Source: Oceanobacter sp. 1_MG-2023 (GTDB lineage: Bacteria > Pseudomonadota > Gammaproteobacteria > Pseudomonadales > Oceanobacteraceae). Taken from it: a stretch of 64,000 bases of DNA. The stretch spans positions 1-64,000 of the forward strand of contig NZ_JAUYWA010000011.1 of assembly GCF_030689025.1 (NCBI RefSeq), given 5' to 3'. Positions 36,366 through 45,913 of the stretch are shown one piece after another; position 1 is the first letter of the stretch; every line of letters begins with the position of its first letter. The notes below the pieces were generated by a model. It saw nothing but the letters and a program-made list of their open reading frames with translations. It made no database searches and was not told where the DNA came from. The position numbers and the translations under genes were made by a program.

Positions 36366-37057
36366 CAGGACGATGGCTCGTTACTGACATCCGGCACGCG
36401 CAGCGCAATCCCCTGCCCCGCCAGGGTATGCATCAGGTTCACGTCGGCCTGCCCATCCACAGACTTGCGCAGATTAAACAGATGTACTTTAAGACTGTTG
36501 CTGTCCGGGGCTTCGTCGCCCCAGACCGCTTGTGCCAGTTGACGCCGGCTGACCACCGCAGGGGAGGCCCGCAGCAGGGTTTCCAGCAAGATCCAGCCAG
36601 TGGGCGACAGATGAATTTCGCGTTCTCCCCGTGTCACCACACGACTGCTCAGATCCATCACCAAATCACCACAATCCAGCCGCATCACCTGGCCACTACG
36701 ACGGCGAGCCAATGCCTTTACCCGCATCACCAGCTCGCTCATTTCAAACGGCTTGACCAGATAGTCGTCGGTGCCAGCCTGAAAGCCATCCCGCTTATCA
36801 GTGAGCTGGTCACGGGCCGTCAACATCAGGATCGGCGTATCGTTGCCCAACTGCCGTAATCGCTGGCAAATACTGATGCCATCCAGCCGGGGCAGGTTCA
36901 GATCCAGCAGCAACACGCGATACTCATTGTCTGCCATCAGCGTCAGCCCGGCCACACCATTGCTGGCGTGATCGCACTGGATATCTTCCAGCAACAGGTA
37001 ATCAACCAGAGTGGCCGCCAGGTCGAGATCATCCTCGACCAGTAACACGCTCAGCAC
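36365..37057 (-). CDS. OmpR/PmrA-type response regulator
   Basis: 230 residues. The receiver domain has the acidic pair Asp9/Asp10, phospho-acceptor Asp52 in LLLDLNLPRLDG and Lys103 in YLVKPFE; a winged-helix domain follows (SRRQLAQAVWGD, SLKVHLFNLRKSV). It starts with GTG, preceded by AGGAG at seven bases, and overlaps the pump gene by 7 nt. Probably binds the GGTTAAG triplet upstream of the operon (43066-43094). Confidence 0.93.
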   Translation of the reverse strand: MLSVLLVEDDLDLAATLVDYLLLEDIQCDHASNGVAGLTLMADNEYRVLLLDLNLPRLDGISICQRLRQLGNDTPILMLTARDQLTDKRDGFQAGTDDYLVKPFEMSELVMRVKALARRRSGQVMRLDCGDLVMDLSSRVVTRGEREIHLSPTGWILLETLLRASPAVVSRRQLAQAVWGDEAPDSNSLKVHLFNLRKSVDGQADVNLMHTLAGQGIALRVPDVSNEPSS

Positions 37058-40000
37058 GGCTTGTCTCCTGTGGCAGGGGCAGCATCCTTATCGTCAGACT
37101 GCCATCCGAGCCGTTGCCGCAGGGCCGCCAGCAGATCAATCACATCATGCTGCACCGCCAACAAGGCTGGAATCAGAATCAGCGTAATCACGGTAGCAAA
37201 CAAAATACCGTAACCCAACGACACCGCCGCCGGAATCAGGAACTGCGCCTGACGGTCGGTTTCCCCCAGCAACGGCGCCAGACCCGCAAAGGTCGTCACC
37301 GAGGTGAGCAATACCGCCCGCAAACGATCCCGGCAGGCCAGACTGATCGCGCTGTTGAAATGCGCCGCATCCGGCTTCAGCTCATTAAAGCGGGACACCA
37401 GCAACAGGCTGTCATTCACCACAACCCCACTCAGGGCGATAATGCCAAAAAACGACTGAATGGTGAGCGACAGGCCGGTCATCCAGTGCCCCAGAATCGC
37501 TCCCATAATGCCAAATGGAATCGCCACCATAATAATCAGCGGCTGAAAATACGACTGCAGCGGCACGGCCAGCAAAATGTAAATCACCAGCATGGCCACA
37601 ATAAACAGCGCCGTCATGCTCGACTGGGTGGTGGCCTGCTCTTCTGCCTCACCGGCAAAATGTATATCCAGCCCCGGATACTGTTTTTCCAGCTGTGGGG
37701 CAACATCACGCTTCAGCAAGCTGACCAGCTCCGTCGCCGACAGAATATCCTTGTCGACATCAGCGGTCAGGTAGACCGCCCGCTTGCCATCAATACGCGT
37801 AATGGTATCGCGGGAATAGCCATAGCTAATGGTCGCCACAGCCGCCAGCGGTACCACGGTGCCATCGTCCGTCCGTACCCGGGCACTCAGTACATCGGCT
37901 GGATTCTGACGATCCGTCAACGGATAACGTACCGTCACTTCAATTTCATCACTGCCACGCTGGTAACGTTGCACCACCTGGCCACTGAAAGCCTGCAGTA
38001 TCTGCTGCGCCAGCATCGAAGTGGTCAGGCCCAGAGCCTCACCCTGGGCATTCAGCGACAGGCTGACTTGTGGCTGGGTCGGGTCCAGATTGTCTTCGAC
38101 GCCACTGACACCGGGAATCGCCGCCAGACTGGTACGAAACGCAACACCGGCCCCTTCCAGCACATCATCGGCACTGGCGCGCAATTCCACCCGCAATGCG
38201 GATATCGACTCGCGACGGCTCTGGATACGCAGGGTTTTGACCCCTTCCGGCATCCCGGCCAAGGCCTTCCATTGACGAGTAAACTCGGTGATCCGGTACG
38301 GCGCATCGGCAGCCAGTTCAATCGTCAGGGAGCCGGACTGGTCAGCACTGGACATCACTTGCAGATTGGCAATCCCGCCGCCCCCCAGCCGCTGGTCAAT
38401 CTCATAAGCCTGCTGCTCCAGCGTCAGCAAATGGCTGTGGGTCAGGCCGTAGCTGGCATCCTGCTCCATCGACAGCGAGGCCCGCACGGTATCGCCTTCC
38501 ACATCCGGGAAAAAGCTGACCCGCACCGCTCCGGTAAACGGCATCCCCACCACCAGCACAAACAAGGCCGCAAATACCACCAGTACGGCATAACGCTGCG
38601 CCAGCGCGGTATCAATCAATGGGCGATACAGGCGCTCGCTAAACCACTGCAACCCGGAGTCACAGCCGTGCTGAACCCGGCCCCAGGCGCGAGCCAACAG
38701 ATGACGGCGTGGCCGTTTGTGGGTATTCAGATGCGCCAAATGCGCTGGCAAGATCAGCTTCGACTCCACCAGCGACAGCAACAGACAGATGGTGACGACG
38801 CCGGCAAACTGGCTGTAGACCTGCCCCAGGCGACCTTCGATATGGGATAACGAATAAAATGCCGCCACCGTGGTAAATACCCCGAACATGGTCGGAATAG
38901 CCACTCGCATGGTACCGGCGATGGTATTTTTCATGGTATCGCCGTGCCGACTTCGCTCGGTATAGACACTTTCTCCCACCACCACCGCATCATCGACCAC
39001 GATCCCCAGTGCCATGATAAAACCGAAGGTGGTAAACGAATTCAGCGACATCCCGGCCCAGCCATCACCCATAAAGTACATGGTGCCGAAGAAAATAAAC
39101 GGCAGCCCCATGGCAACCCAAAAGGCAACACTGACGTTCAAAAACAGCGCCAGCAGTACAAACACCATCAACACACCAGTCACGGCGTTTTTGACCAGCA
39201 AGGCCAACCGGCTGTTGATCGATTCACTGCGGTCATACCAGGTTTCCAACTGCACCGAGTCTGGAATGCGGCCACTTTGCTGCCACTCTTCCACCACCGC
39301 ACGGGCGGCGATCACCGAGTCGGAAATATCATCCTGCCCCGTCGTAATCACCTGCAAGGCAATACTGTTCTGCCCCTGAAAGCGCGATAACACCACCGTG
39401 TCTTCATCATAGGTATCCCGTACCCGAGCCACATCGCCCAATAACAGCTGACGACCACTGTCGAGGCTGATCAGCGGCAATTGCTCAAAATCGGTAACAT
39501 CGTAAGCCTGCTCCGAGGCTTGTAATTGCAAATACAGGTTCTTGCTTTTTAATACGGCGGTCATGCTGGTGGCCGAGCCGGAATTGACCGCATCTTCCAC
39601 ATCCGACAAGCTCAAGCCATAGGCTTGCAAGCGCCCCTCATCGATTTCGATCACCATTTGCGGATCACGCCAACCCGACTTCGACACACTGCTGATCTCA
39701 GTACGCGCCAACAAATCGGATTTCAGTTCGGTACCCAGTTGCTGCAAGGTGTGGCGATCCACATCCCCATAAAATTGCAGCCAGAGCGCATGTTCTTCCC
39801 GCTGCGCCTTGGCAATCACCGGATTTTTGGCATCGGCCGGAAAAGTCGAAATACTGTCGACTTCGGCCCGCACATCCCGCAACAGGGTATCCAGGTCGTA
39901 ATCCGATTTACGCTCAACGGTCACGCTGACGCTGCTGCCGGTGGACGTTGAGGTAACGCTATCGATACCGATCACGCCTTCCAGCGCTTCTTCGATCTTG

Positions 40001-40221
40001 ATCGCAACCCCTTCCTCAGACTGTACCGCCGAACCACTGCTGTAGCTCACGGACACAGTGACTTCATTCGGTTCCAGACTGGGGAACGCCTCCTTGCGCA
40101 GCTCAGTGACCTGCAACACCCCGAGAATAATCACCAACCCCAGCAACAAGTTGGCCGCCACCGGATTACAGGCAAACCAGCCGATAATCCCTCCTGACGA
40201 TGGCTTGCTGAGGTTACTCAT
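37051..40221 (-). CDS. RND multidrug/solute efflux transporter (inner-membrane pump)
   Basis: 1056 residues from the ATG at 40221 with AGGA upstream; a frame ten codons longer exists. It is a full AcrB-class protein: the N-terminal helix GWFACNPVAANLLLGLVIILG, two large periplasmic loops, and twelve helices. The proton-relay segment reads FGFIMALGIVVDDAVVVGE in TM4, with paired Asp. It is of the shorter-loop HAE-1 type without a recognisable substrate. It overlaps the adaptor by 8 nt and the response regulator by 7 nt. Confidence 0.92.
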   Translation of the reverse strand: MSNLSKPSSGGIIGWFACNPVAANLLLGLVIILGVLQVTELRKEAFPSLEPNEVTVSVSYSSGSAVQSEEGVAIKIEEALEGVIGIDSVTSTSTGSSVSVTVERKSDYDLDTLLRDVRAEVDSISTFPADAKNPVIAKAQREEHALWLQFYGDVDRHTLQQLGTELKSDLLARTEISSVSKSGWRDPQMVIEIDEGRLQAYGLSLSDVEDAVNSGSATSMTAVLKSKNLYLQLQASEQAYDVTDFEQLPLISLDSGRQLLLGDVARVRDTYDEDTVVLSRFQGQNSIALQVITTGQDDISDSVIAARAVVEEWQQSGRIPDSVQLETWYDRSESINSRLALLVKNAVTGVLMVFVLLALFLNVSVAFWVAMGLPFIFFGTMYFMGDGWAGMSLNSFTTFGFIMALGIVVDDAVVVGESVYTERSRHGDTMKNTIAGTMRVAIPTMFGVFTTVAAFYSLSHIEGRLGQVYSQFAGVVTICLLLSLVESKLILPAHLAHLNTHKRPRRHLLARAWGRVQHGCDSGLQWFSERLYRPLIDTALAQRYAVLVVFAALFVLVVGMPFTGAVRVSFFPDVEGDTVRASLSMEQDASYGLTHSHLLTLEQQAYEIDQRLGGGGIANLQVMSSADQSGSLTIELAADAPYRITEFTRQWKALAGMPEGVKTLRIQSRRESISALRVELRASADDVLEGAGVAFRTSLAAIPGVSGVEDNLDPTQPQVSLSLNAQGEALGLTTSMLAQQILQAFSGQVVQRYQRGSDEIEVTVRYPLTDRQNPADVLSARVRTDDGTVVPLAAVATISYGYSRDTITRIDGKRAVYLTADVDKDILSATELVSLLKRDVAPQLEKQYPGLDIHFAGEAEEQATTQSSMTALFIVAMLVIYILLAVPLQSYFQPLIIMVAIPFGIMGAILGHWMTGLSLTIQSFFGIIALSGVVVNDSLLLVSRFNELKPDAAHFNSAISLACRDRLRAVLLTSVTTFAGLAPLLGETDRQAQFLIPAAVSLGYGILFATVITLILIPALLAVQHDVIDLLAALRQRLGWQSDDKDAAPATGDKPC

Positions 40222-41515
40222 ACGTTGTTTCCTCGGTCTGGGCGTCGACAATTCCGGTCTTGCCCAGCGTCAACACAACCGGCTTGACCAGGCTTTTTTC
40301 GACATAACTCGACAGGGGTTGCACCACCACCTTATGCGTTCCACTCAACCCTTCCGGCACAGAGGTATAAATAAAGTTGGCATCGCTGAACAGGGTATCC
40401 GCGACGTATTTTTCCAACAGATCGCGGTCATTCACCAGCCAGATTTCGCCACGCTGGCTCAAGGCCGAAGCCGGTAATTTCCATAACTGATCAACCGATT
40501 TACCCAGTAGCGAGACCTTCACAAACAATCCGGGTTGTAACATCGGTTGTTGATCCAGAGGCTTTTCTACCGCCACAATCAAGGCGCGCTGACGCGTCTC
40601 TTCGTCCATATGCTGCTCGGCCCGCAGCACCACCCCTTGCCACTGCCCATCGGACTCCACCGACGTCAGCGTTACCGGCCATTGACCATCCAGCAACGTC
40701 TCTATACCAGGCAGCATGGCCCATTCCTGTTCCGACAAGGCCACCGACACCTCAACCCGGTCGGTACTGTACAAGGTCGCAATATCACCACCGGCACTGA
40801 CGTATTCTCCCGGGCTGACCAGACGCTCAACAACCAGGGCATCAAACGGGGCTGTGATTCGAGTCCAGGACAGTTGTTTGCGCGCTGAGCGTAATGCCGC
40901 CTCGGCATTTTTTAACGCAGCTTCCGCGGCGGCCAGTTGTGGCTCACGCAGCAACAAGGGTGAGTCCGGTTCACCAGACAGGCCAGCAGCTTGCCATTCA
41001 TCCAGTGCCTGCTCGACTTCGCGCTGCTCTTCCAGCAACGCCAGCCGGGCATCGGCAACGTCCTGTTCTGCTTCCGCCACCTCAGCCTGATAGCTGCTGT
41101 TTTCCAGAGTCGCCAGCACCGCCCCCTGGGCGACCCGGCGGCCGCTGTCGAACAGATCCGTTATACGCTCAATATTACCGGCGACCCGGGCAGTCAGGCT
41201 TAACTGAAAATGTGCCTCGGCAGATCCATAACCCGATAACTCCGCCTGATACGCAGCGGCAGTCACCTCCACCACTCGAACAGACGCGGCCACCACGGCT
41301 TCTTCAGCAGGCCGACCAGCCGCCCCGCCTTGCTGGCCGCCAGCTGCCGGAGCACCCCCTTTCCCGGCAGCCTGCCCGGGCATTGGGCGGCTATTTTGCT
41401 GCGCCATCTGGTATTGGTTCCAGGCCACAACAGCAGCTAAAAAGACGACAGCAAGGCCGAGCCAGATCAGTTTGCGCCAGCCAGTGTGAGTCGAAATGGA
41501 CGGGTTAGCGCTCAT
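40214..41515 (-). CDS. RND efflux periplasmic adaptor (membrane fusion protein)
   Basis: 433 residues: N-terminal membrane anchor (about 17-34), a Gly/Ala/Gln-rich linker, a lipoyl half-motif, a long alpha-hairpin coiled coil (about 130-210) rich in Ala, Glu and Gln, the second lipoyl half starting at TRITAPFDALV, and beta-barrel and membrane-proximal domains. It links the pump to the outer-membrane channel. One base separates it from the channel gene. Confidence 0.92.
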   Translation of the reverse strand: MSANPSISTHTGWRKLIWLGLAVVFLAAVVAWNQYQMAQQNSRPMPGQAAGKGGAPAAGGQQGGAAGRPAEEAVVAASVRVVEVTAAAYQAELSGYGSAEAHFQLSLTARVAGNIERITDLFDSGRRVAQGAVLATLENSSYQAEVAEAEQDVADARLALLEEQREVEQALDEWQAAGLSGEPDSPLLLREPQLAAAEAALKNAEAALRSARKQLSWTRITAPFDALVVERLVSPGEYVSAGGDIATLYSTDRVEVSVALSEQEWAMLPGIETLLDGQWPVTLTSVESDGQWQGVVLRAEQHMDEETRQRALIVAVEKPLDQQPMLQPGLFVKVSLLGKSVDQLWKLPASALSQRGEIWLVNDRDLLEKYVADTLFSDANFIYTSVPEGLSGTHKVVVQPLSSYVEKSLVKPVVLTLGKTGIVDAQTEETTYE

Positions 41516-41516
41516 A

Positions 41517-43019
41517 TCAGAGGGTCTCCGCAGATAAGTCAGATGAAGATGCAGGTAAGGATTCGGATACCGCTTGGGCAGGTGATGCGGTGAGGTTCTC
41601 CAGGGTTACGGTACCCGGTAATCCCAGTGCCAAACCCAGCGTAATGCGGTTGCTCAAGCGTTGATAAGTCAATGTATTCAGAGTGTCTTCCAGGCTGTAA
41701 CGGGACTGTTGTACCGATAACAGATCGAGCATATCCACCAGGCCGGAACGATAGCGCCGCACGTAACGTGTTTCATTGGCGCGGGCGCTCTCTAACGCAC
41801 GTTGAATCGCCTCTTGCTGCCGCGCCAGGGTAGCCTCCTGATCGAGAGCATTCTCGACCTCTACGACCGCTGTCAGTAGCGTTTCACGGTAGGACTGGGC
41901 CGCCACCGCAGCATTCAATTCAGCAGTACGAGCCGCCGCTTTTAACTCCCCACCCCGAAACAAAGGCGCGGTAAGCTGTCCCAGCAAACTCCAGACCGGA
42001 TCTGTCAACAAAGAAGAGGACGGCGACGTCGCGGTATCCGACAGAGCCGCAGAAATGCTCAGGGAAGGCAACATATCCTTATAGGCAACCTGGGTACGCA
42101 AATCGGCGGCTTGCAGCGCCTGCCAGGCAGCCTGCAAATCCGGCCGACGCGCCAGCGTCTGCTCCGGCAGCTCCACCAAAGGCAATAACACCGCAGGATA
42201 ATCTGCCGGAATCGGTACTTCCGCGTCATCCTCGGCGGTATCCGTTACACGTCCCAGCAAGGTGCGCAGACTGCGTTTGGCCGCCGCTAACTGGTAGTAG
42301 TTATCCGCCTGGGTCGACTCGGCACTGGCCAATGAGGAACGGGCACTGTCGAGGTCATCCAGATCGCCCACCCCCCGACGATAACGCTGGATAATGGCGT
42401 CTTCATTTTTGCGCAGCGAATCCAGCAATAACGCCTGCACCTGAATGGCGTTGTTCAGCTGGATCAGTTGCAACCAGGACGACATCACCTCCGCCACCTG
42501 TGTGTCTCGGGCCGACTGGTATAACGCCAGCTGCTCGGCCACATCCGCCGCCGCCGCCGAGCTGCTATCGGCAAGCCTGGCCCATAAATCCAGCTCCCAG
42601 CTGACCGATAGCTCAGTGGTAAAGCTGTTGCCATCGTCTTCGCTACGACTGCCAGACAAGGACAGATCGGCTTCCGGTAATTGATTGGCTTCCACACCAA
42701 GCTGGCTGCTACGCAAAACCTGCAACGTCAGCCAGGTTTGCTGCAATCCGGGATTGGCGGCCAGGCTTTGTTTGACCAGTTGGGTTAACTGCTCGTCTGG
42801 CAATAGCGCCAGCAGACTGTTGGACTCGACCGCTTCCTCCCCTGCCACAGAAGTCACGGGAGTGGCTTGCCACTGCTGAACGCTGGCCTGTTCATCCATC
42901 AAGGTTTGCTGTACCGCTTGCTGCTCGCCAGACAAACTGGCACACCCCGCCAGTAACATGACAGGTAGCAGCCGGGCTGTTCGTGGAATCAGGGGCAACG
43001 GGAATGCCGGAAAAGGCAT
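41517..43019 (-). CDS. outer-membrane efflux channel lipoprotein (OprM/NodT type)
   Basis: 500 residues. The N-terminus ends in the lipobox LLAGC, so it is lipidated as in OprM/CusC. Two TolC-like repeats follow (GLQQTWLTLQVLRSSQLG... and RRPDLQAAWQALQAADL), the RRYRSGLVDMLDLL segment marking the second. It is the first gene of the operon, preceded by GGAG at eight bases and the tandem heptamers at 43066-43094. Confidence 0.92.
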   Translation of the reverse strand: MPFPAFPLPLIPRTARLLPVMLLAGCASLSGEQQAVQQTLMDEQASVQQWQATPVTSVAGEEAVESNSLLALLPDEQLTQLVKQSLAANPGLQQTWLTLQVLRSSQLGVEANQLPEADLSLSGSRSEDDGNSFTTELSVSWELDLWARLADSSSAAAADVAEQLALYQSARDTQVAEVMSSWLQLIQLNNAIQVQALLLDSLRKNEDAIIQRYRRGVGDLDDLDSARSSLASAESTQADNYYQLAAAKRSLRTLLGRVTDTAEDDAEVPIPADYPAVLLPLVELPEQTLARRPDLQAAWQALQAADLRTQVAYKDMLPSLSISAALSDTATSPSSSLLTDPVWSLLGQLTAPLFRGGELKAAARTAELNAAVAAQSYRETLLTAVVEVENALDQEATLARQQEAIQRALESARANETRYVRRYRSGLVDMLDLLSVQQSRYSLEDTLNTLTYQRLSNRITLGLALGLPGTVTLENLTASPAQAVSESLPASSSDLSAETL

Positions 43020-43065
43020 AAAAGATACTCCGCGGGAATCTGGTCGGCCATGCTAGAGCAGCCAA

Positions 43066-43094
43066 GGTTAAGGTGGGGTTAAGAGAAGGTTAAG
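43066..43094 (-). promoter_or_regulatory. three GGTTAAG heptamers at 11-bp period (probable OmpR/PmrA-type operator)
   Basis: GGTTAAG occurs at 43066-43072, 43077-43083 and 43088-43094, each exactly 11 bp apart. On the coding (minus) strand this is CTTAA-N6-CTTAA-N6-CTTAA, the arrangement bound by PmrA/QseB-class regulators. It lies 47-75 bp before the channel gene's ATG, where the -35 box would be. The operon encodes such a regulator, suggesting autoregulation. Confidence 0.72.
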
Positions 43095-43235
43095 AGCAAA
43101 TCCAGCGCGATTCAATCAGCGGCGGACTGGAGGTAAGCTGTGGAGGTGAGAGTCGCCTTATCAAGTGTCCGGGGTTATTGAACTACTACATTTGGGGCGC
43201 AGCGTAGGCGTGTCCGACAACAGCCGCTTGTTATA

Positions 43236-43528
43236 TCAGCTCTCTGGTAGCTCAAGTTGTCTCTCACTTCTCCAAACTCGAATGAGCACAACGTCGGTTT
43301 CTTGTCTCAGGTAGACAACTCGAAATGGCGAATGGATTAACTCTCGAATATGGTTCAAACCAAACTCGGGGACAATCCGGCCAGCATCAGGGTGTCGCAC
43401 AGCATTTCAGCTTGCTCCAGAATGGCGGTCACATACCCATCACCGATATGCGGCACGCTCTCTTCGATGTAGTGTTCTTGAATAGCTTGCAAATCCTCAA
43501 GAGCAGACTGTGCGACGCGCAGTTCCAT
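43236..43528 (-). pseudogene. RelE/ParE-family toxin, frameshifted
   Basis: From an ATG at 43528 the frame reads MELRVAQSALEDLQAIQEHY and continues as a ParE-type toxin up to about 43392. The rest (DAGRIVPEFGLNHIRELIHS then FRVVYLRQETDVVLIRVW) is in another frame, ending at TGA 43236-43238. Supplying one C near 43392 (GACACCCT to GACCACCCT) restores a 97-residue protein, the normal family length. The toxin is therefore probably inactive, unless the base is a sequencing error. The overlapping antitoxin is also damaged. Confidence 0.8.
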
Positions 43529-43588
43529 TTAGTTAATGCCCAGGGTTTTCTTCGCATCAGCTAGAGAAACAGTATTGCCCTCGCGAAC
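43529..43588 (-). pseudogene. truncated antitoxin (C-terminal 19 codons)
   Basis: The last codons of an antitoxin gene remain, VREGNTVSLADAKKTLGIN and a TAA that abuts the toxin ATG. Everything upstream is replaced by the right end of an IS3-type element starting at 43589. This explains the loss of a functional pair. Confidence 0.65.
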
Positions 43589-43695
43589 TGTAGTGGTCTA
43601 CTAATCCCGGACACGGTGTTAAGTTTTTCTTCTGCTGCGAGAGAGCTGATACCACCATTCGCCGTATATGGCCGCTGCAGGTTGTAATAGCCCAT
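43589..43695 (-). mobile_element. right-end remnant of an IS3-family element
   Basis: The minus strand encodes MGYYNLQRPYTANGGISSLA... AEEKLNTVSGIS, typical of the C-terminus of IS3-type OrfB (YNxxRPH-xxNGG). The sequence ends with TGTAGTGGTCTACTAATCCC at 43589 onwards, an IS-like terminal repeat. The left part is missing. Confidence 0.65.
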
Positions 43696-43720
43696 AAAAA
43701 AGCCCGCATAGTATGCGGGC
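43696..43720 (-). terminator. Rho-independent terminator of the tautomerase gene
   Basis: GCCCGCA/TGCGGGC stem at 43702-43720 with a six-base T-run on the minus strand, 35 bp past the tautomerase stop. Confidence 0.88.
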
Positions 43721-43755
43721 AAGCAAGTGGTTGATCGCCGAGCAACCAGTGAACG

Positions 43756-43947
43756 TCAGCGTCCCAGTTTTTTTACCGAGACACCGCCAATACCAAAATG
43801 CTGTTTGGGCATTTCGCTAATCAATACCCGCACACTCTCTCGCGGTGCATCCAACGCCCGAACCGCCGCTTCGGTCAGTTCAACAATCAACTGTTCTTTC
43901 ATCTCATCCGGGCGACCTTCGATAATACTGACTTGAATAATCGGCAT
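43756..43947 (-). CDS. 4-oxalocrotonate tautomerase
   Basis: 63 residues, the usual size of 4-OT (XylH/DmpI). Met-Pro start exposes catalytic Pro1; MPIIQVSIIEGRPDEMKEQL and Arg-containing ESVRVLI fit the family. It isomerises 2-hydroxymuconate to 2-oxo-3-hexenedioate. AAGGA is upstream of the ATG. It lies after the semialdehyde dehydrogenase gene, with 71 bp between, and probably shares its operon. Confidence 0.9.
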   Translation of the reverse strand: MPIIQVSIIEGRPDEMKEQLIVELTEAAVRALDAPRESVRVLISEMPKQHFGIGGVSVKKLGR

Positions 43948-44018
43948 AATGATTCCTTCGTTGTGGCGGTATTGTCGGCATCAACAAGTACGTTGTCTTG
44001 TTGGTGCCGTTTTGGGTT

Positions 44019-45479
44019 TTACAGTTTGATGCAGATGTTTTTCAGTTCGGTATAAAACTCCAGACCGTGAACGCCGCCTTCCCGACCAATACCTGACTGT
44101 TTGGCACCACCAAAGGCGGTACGCAAGTCACGCAGGAACCAGGAGTTGACCCAGACGATACCGGCTTCCATCTGTTCTGCTACCCGGATGGCTTGCGAGG
44201 TATTTTCAGTCCAGATCGCGGCGGCCAGGCCGTATACGGTATCGTTAGCCAGTTCGATCACTTCTTCTTCGGTATCGAAGGGGCGGATATGACAGCAAGG
44301 GCCAAAAATTTCTTCACGTACCACTCGGGCATCGTCTGGCAAGCCAGTCCAGATGGTCGGTTCAATCCAGGCACCGTCGTTCATTGCTGCGCCCATATCC
44401 GGGATACCGCCACCAATTTCTACGGTCGCGCCTTCTTCCTTGGCCAGGTTGTAGTAGTAAGCAACCTTGTCGCGATGTTCCAGGCTAACCAGCGGGCCGA
44501 AGTTGGCTTGCTTGTCTTCCGGGCGACCCAGCTTGAGTTTGGCGACTTCTTCTTTCATACGGGTCAGGAACTGGTCATACACTGACCGTTCGACGTACAC
44601 CCGTTCGGTGCCCAGGCACACCTGACCGCAGTTGACGAAGGCGGAACGCATGGTGCCTTCGACGGCTTTTTCGATATCACAATCGGCAAAAACGATACCG
44701 GCATTTTTGCCGCCACATTCCAGCGAGATATTACGCAGGCCACAGGCGGCGGCTTTCATAATGATTTCGCCGGTGCGGGTTTCGCCGGTAAAGGTAATGG
44801 CATCAACCAGCGGATGGGTGGTGAGGAATTCACCCGCGGAGTTTGGCCCCAGGCCATGAACCACGTTAAAGACACCGGCAGGAACGCCACATTCGTTCAT
44901 GACTTCACCCAGCAAGGTGGTGGTGGCCGGGGTTTCTTCTGATGGTTTGACCACCACGGTATTACCGCACGCCAGTGCCGGGCCTACTTTCCAGGTCATC
45001 AGCAACAGGGGCAGGTTCCAGGGGGAGATAACGGCAATCACGCCCTTGGGGGTGCGGTGGCCCATATTGATGGCGCCTTTGCCATCGGGGGTATCCAGAT
45101 GAAAATTTTCGGTCGGATGGTTGGCCAGGGTTTCGGAGAAGGCCTTGAAGTTGGCGGCTCCTCGCGGAATGTCGATATGGCTGGCAATGCTGTGGGGCTT
45201 GCCGGTATCCAGACATTCGGCTTGCAGGAATTCATCAAAGCGTTCGTTGATGCGATCGGCTACCTTGTTCAGCAGCTCGATACGTTGTGCCTGGGTGTAT
45301 TTGCCCCATGGCCCCTTGAGTGCTTTTTTGGCCGCTTTAACGGCGGCGTCTACTTCTTCTTTTCCGGCTTCGTGCACCAGGCCAATCAGGCTGTTATCAA
45401 CCGGATTACGATTTTCAAATGTCCGGTTGCTCAGAGATGCAACATATTCACCATTAATAAAGTGTCGAAACTCTTTCAT
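44019..45479 (-). CDS. dmpC: 2-hydroxymuconic semialdehyde dehydrogenase
   Basis: 486 residues, same length as Pseudomonas DmpC/XylG. NAD-dependent aldehyde dehydrogenase with SPWNLPLLL, general-base Glu254 in LECGGK, and nucleophile Cys288 in NCGQVCLGTERV. It oxidises the ring-cleavage product of catechol to 2-hydroxymuconate, the first step of the 4-oxalocrotonate branch; the next enzyme, 4-OT, is encoded directly downstream. AGGTGAT precedes the ATG. A related betaine or salicylaldehyde dehydrogenase is less likely given the tautomerase. Confidence 0.92.
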   Translation of the reverse strand: MKEFRHFINGEYVASLSNRTFENRNPVDNSLIGLVHEAGKEEVDAAVKAAKKALKGPWGKYTQAQRIELLNKVADRINERFDEFLQAECLDTGKPHSIASHIDIPRGAANFKAFSETLANHPTENFHLDTPDGKGAINMGHRTPKGVIAVISPWNLPLLLMTWKVGPALACGNTVVVKPSEETPATTTLLGEVMNECGVPAGVFNVVHGLGPNSAGEFLTTHPLVDAITFTGETRTGEIIMKAAACGLRNISLECGGKNAGIVFADCDIEKAVEGTMRSAFVNCGQVCLGTERVYVERSVYDQFLTRMKEEVAKLKLGRPEDKQANFGPLVSLEHRDKVAYYYNLAKEEGATVEIGGGIPDMGAAMNDGAWIEPTIWTGLPDDARVVREEIFGPCCHIRPFDTEEEVIELANDTVYGLAAAIWTENTSQAIRVAEQMEAGIVWVNSWFLRDLRTAFGGAKQSGIGREGGVHGLEFYTELKNICIKL

Positions 45480-45913
45480 ATATCACCTGTTTGATCATGT
45501 ATTTGCGCAGCAAGCAGCGTCATTACGCCGTTCAGAATCACGGTTTATTGTTATTGGGTTGCTGTGCCAGCCGTGGATTTCCATAGCTTCAGTATATGGC
45601 TGGCCCATGGGGTTAAAACCGATATTTTCGAGAGTTGATCATCCCGATTACGGGATTCAGTGCGGATGGCAGCATGCTGTTAGCCCGGCCTGCAGGCCCT
45701 TTCCTTCTCTTTCCTTTCCTTCAATCACCTCTCTGACCGGCGCTCTCCCAGCCATGAGAACCAGAACCAGCCATGAGAACCCATGAAAACCAGCAGCACC
45801 GGCCAGGGAGCCGGTCGGCGAGGGATAACACAATTACCTTCGCCCCGGGGGATTACGATTTGGGCAACAACATTGGCTTTATAGCCGACCACAATTACCT
45901 TCGCCCCGGGGGA
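45480..45913. other. dmpC upstream region with repeats, no gene
   Basis: 434 bp between dmpC and lysR with no credible gene. It holds a pyrimidine-rich run (about 45692-45722), a short duplicated CCAGCCATGAGAACC, and the first of two 27-28-bp direct repeats. TGGCAC occurs on the minus strand near 45570 but lacks the matching TTGC, so a sigma-54 promoter is not supported. Confidence 0.5.

Noticed and set aside
37114-38850. 578-codon open frame antisense to the RND pump gene
   Set aside because: Arg/Gln/His-rich antisense translation of a well-supported pump gene.
43557-43745. 62-codon frame across IS3 tail and antitoxin
   Set aside because: Runs out of frame through two better-explained remnants.
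45560-45590. sigma-54 promoter for dmpC
   Set aside because: TGGCACAGCAACC has a good -24 but no TTGC at the required spacing.
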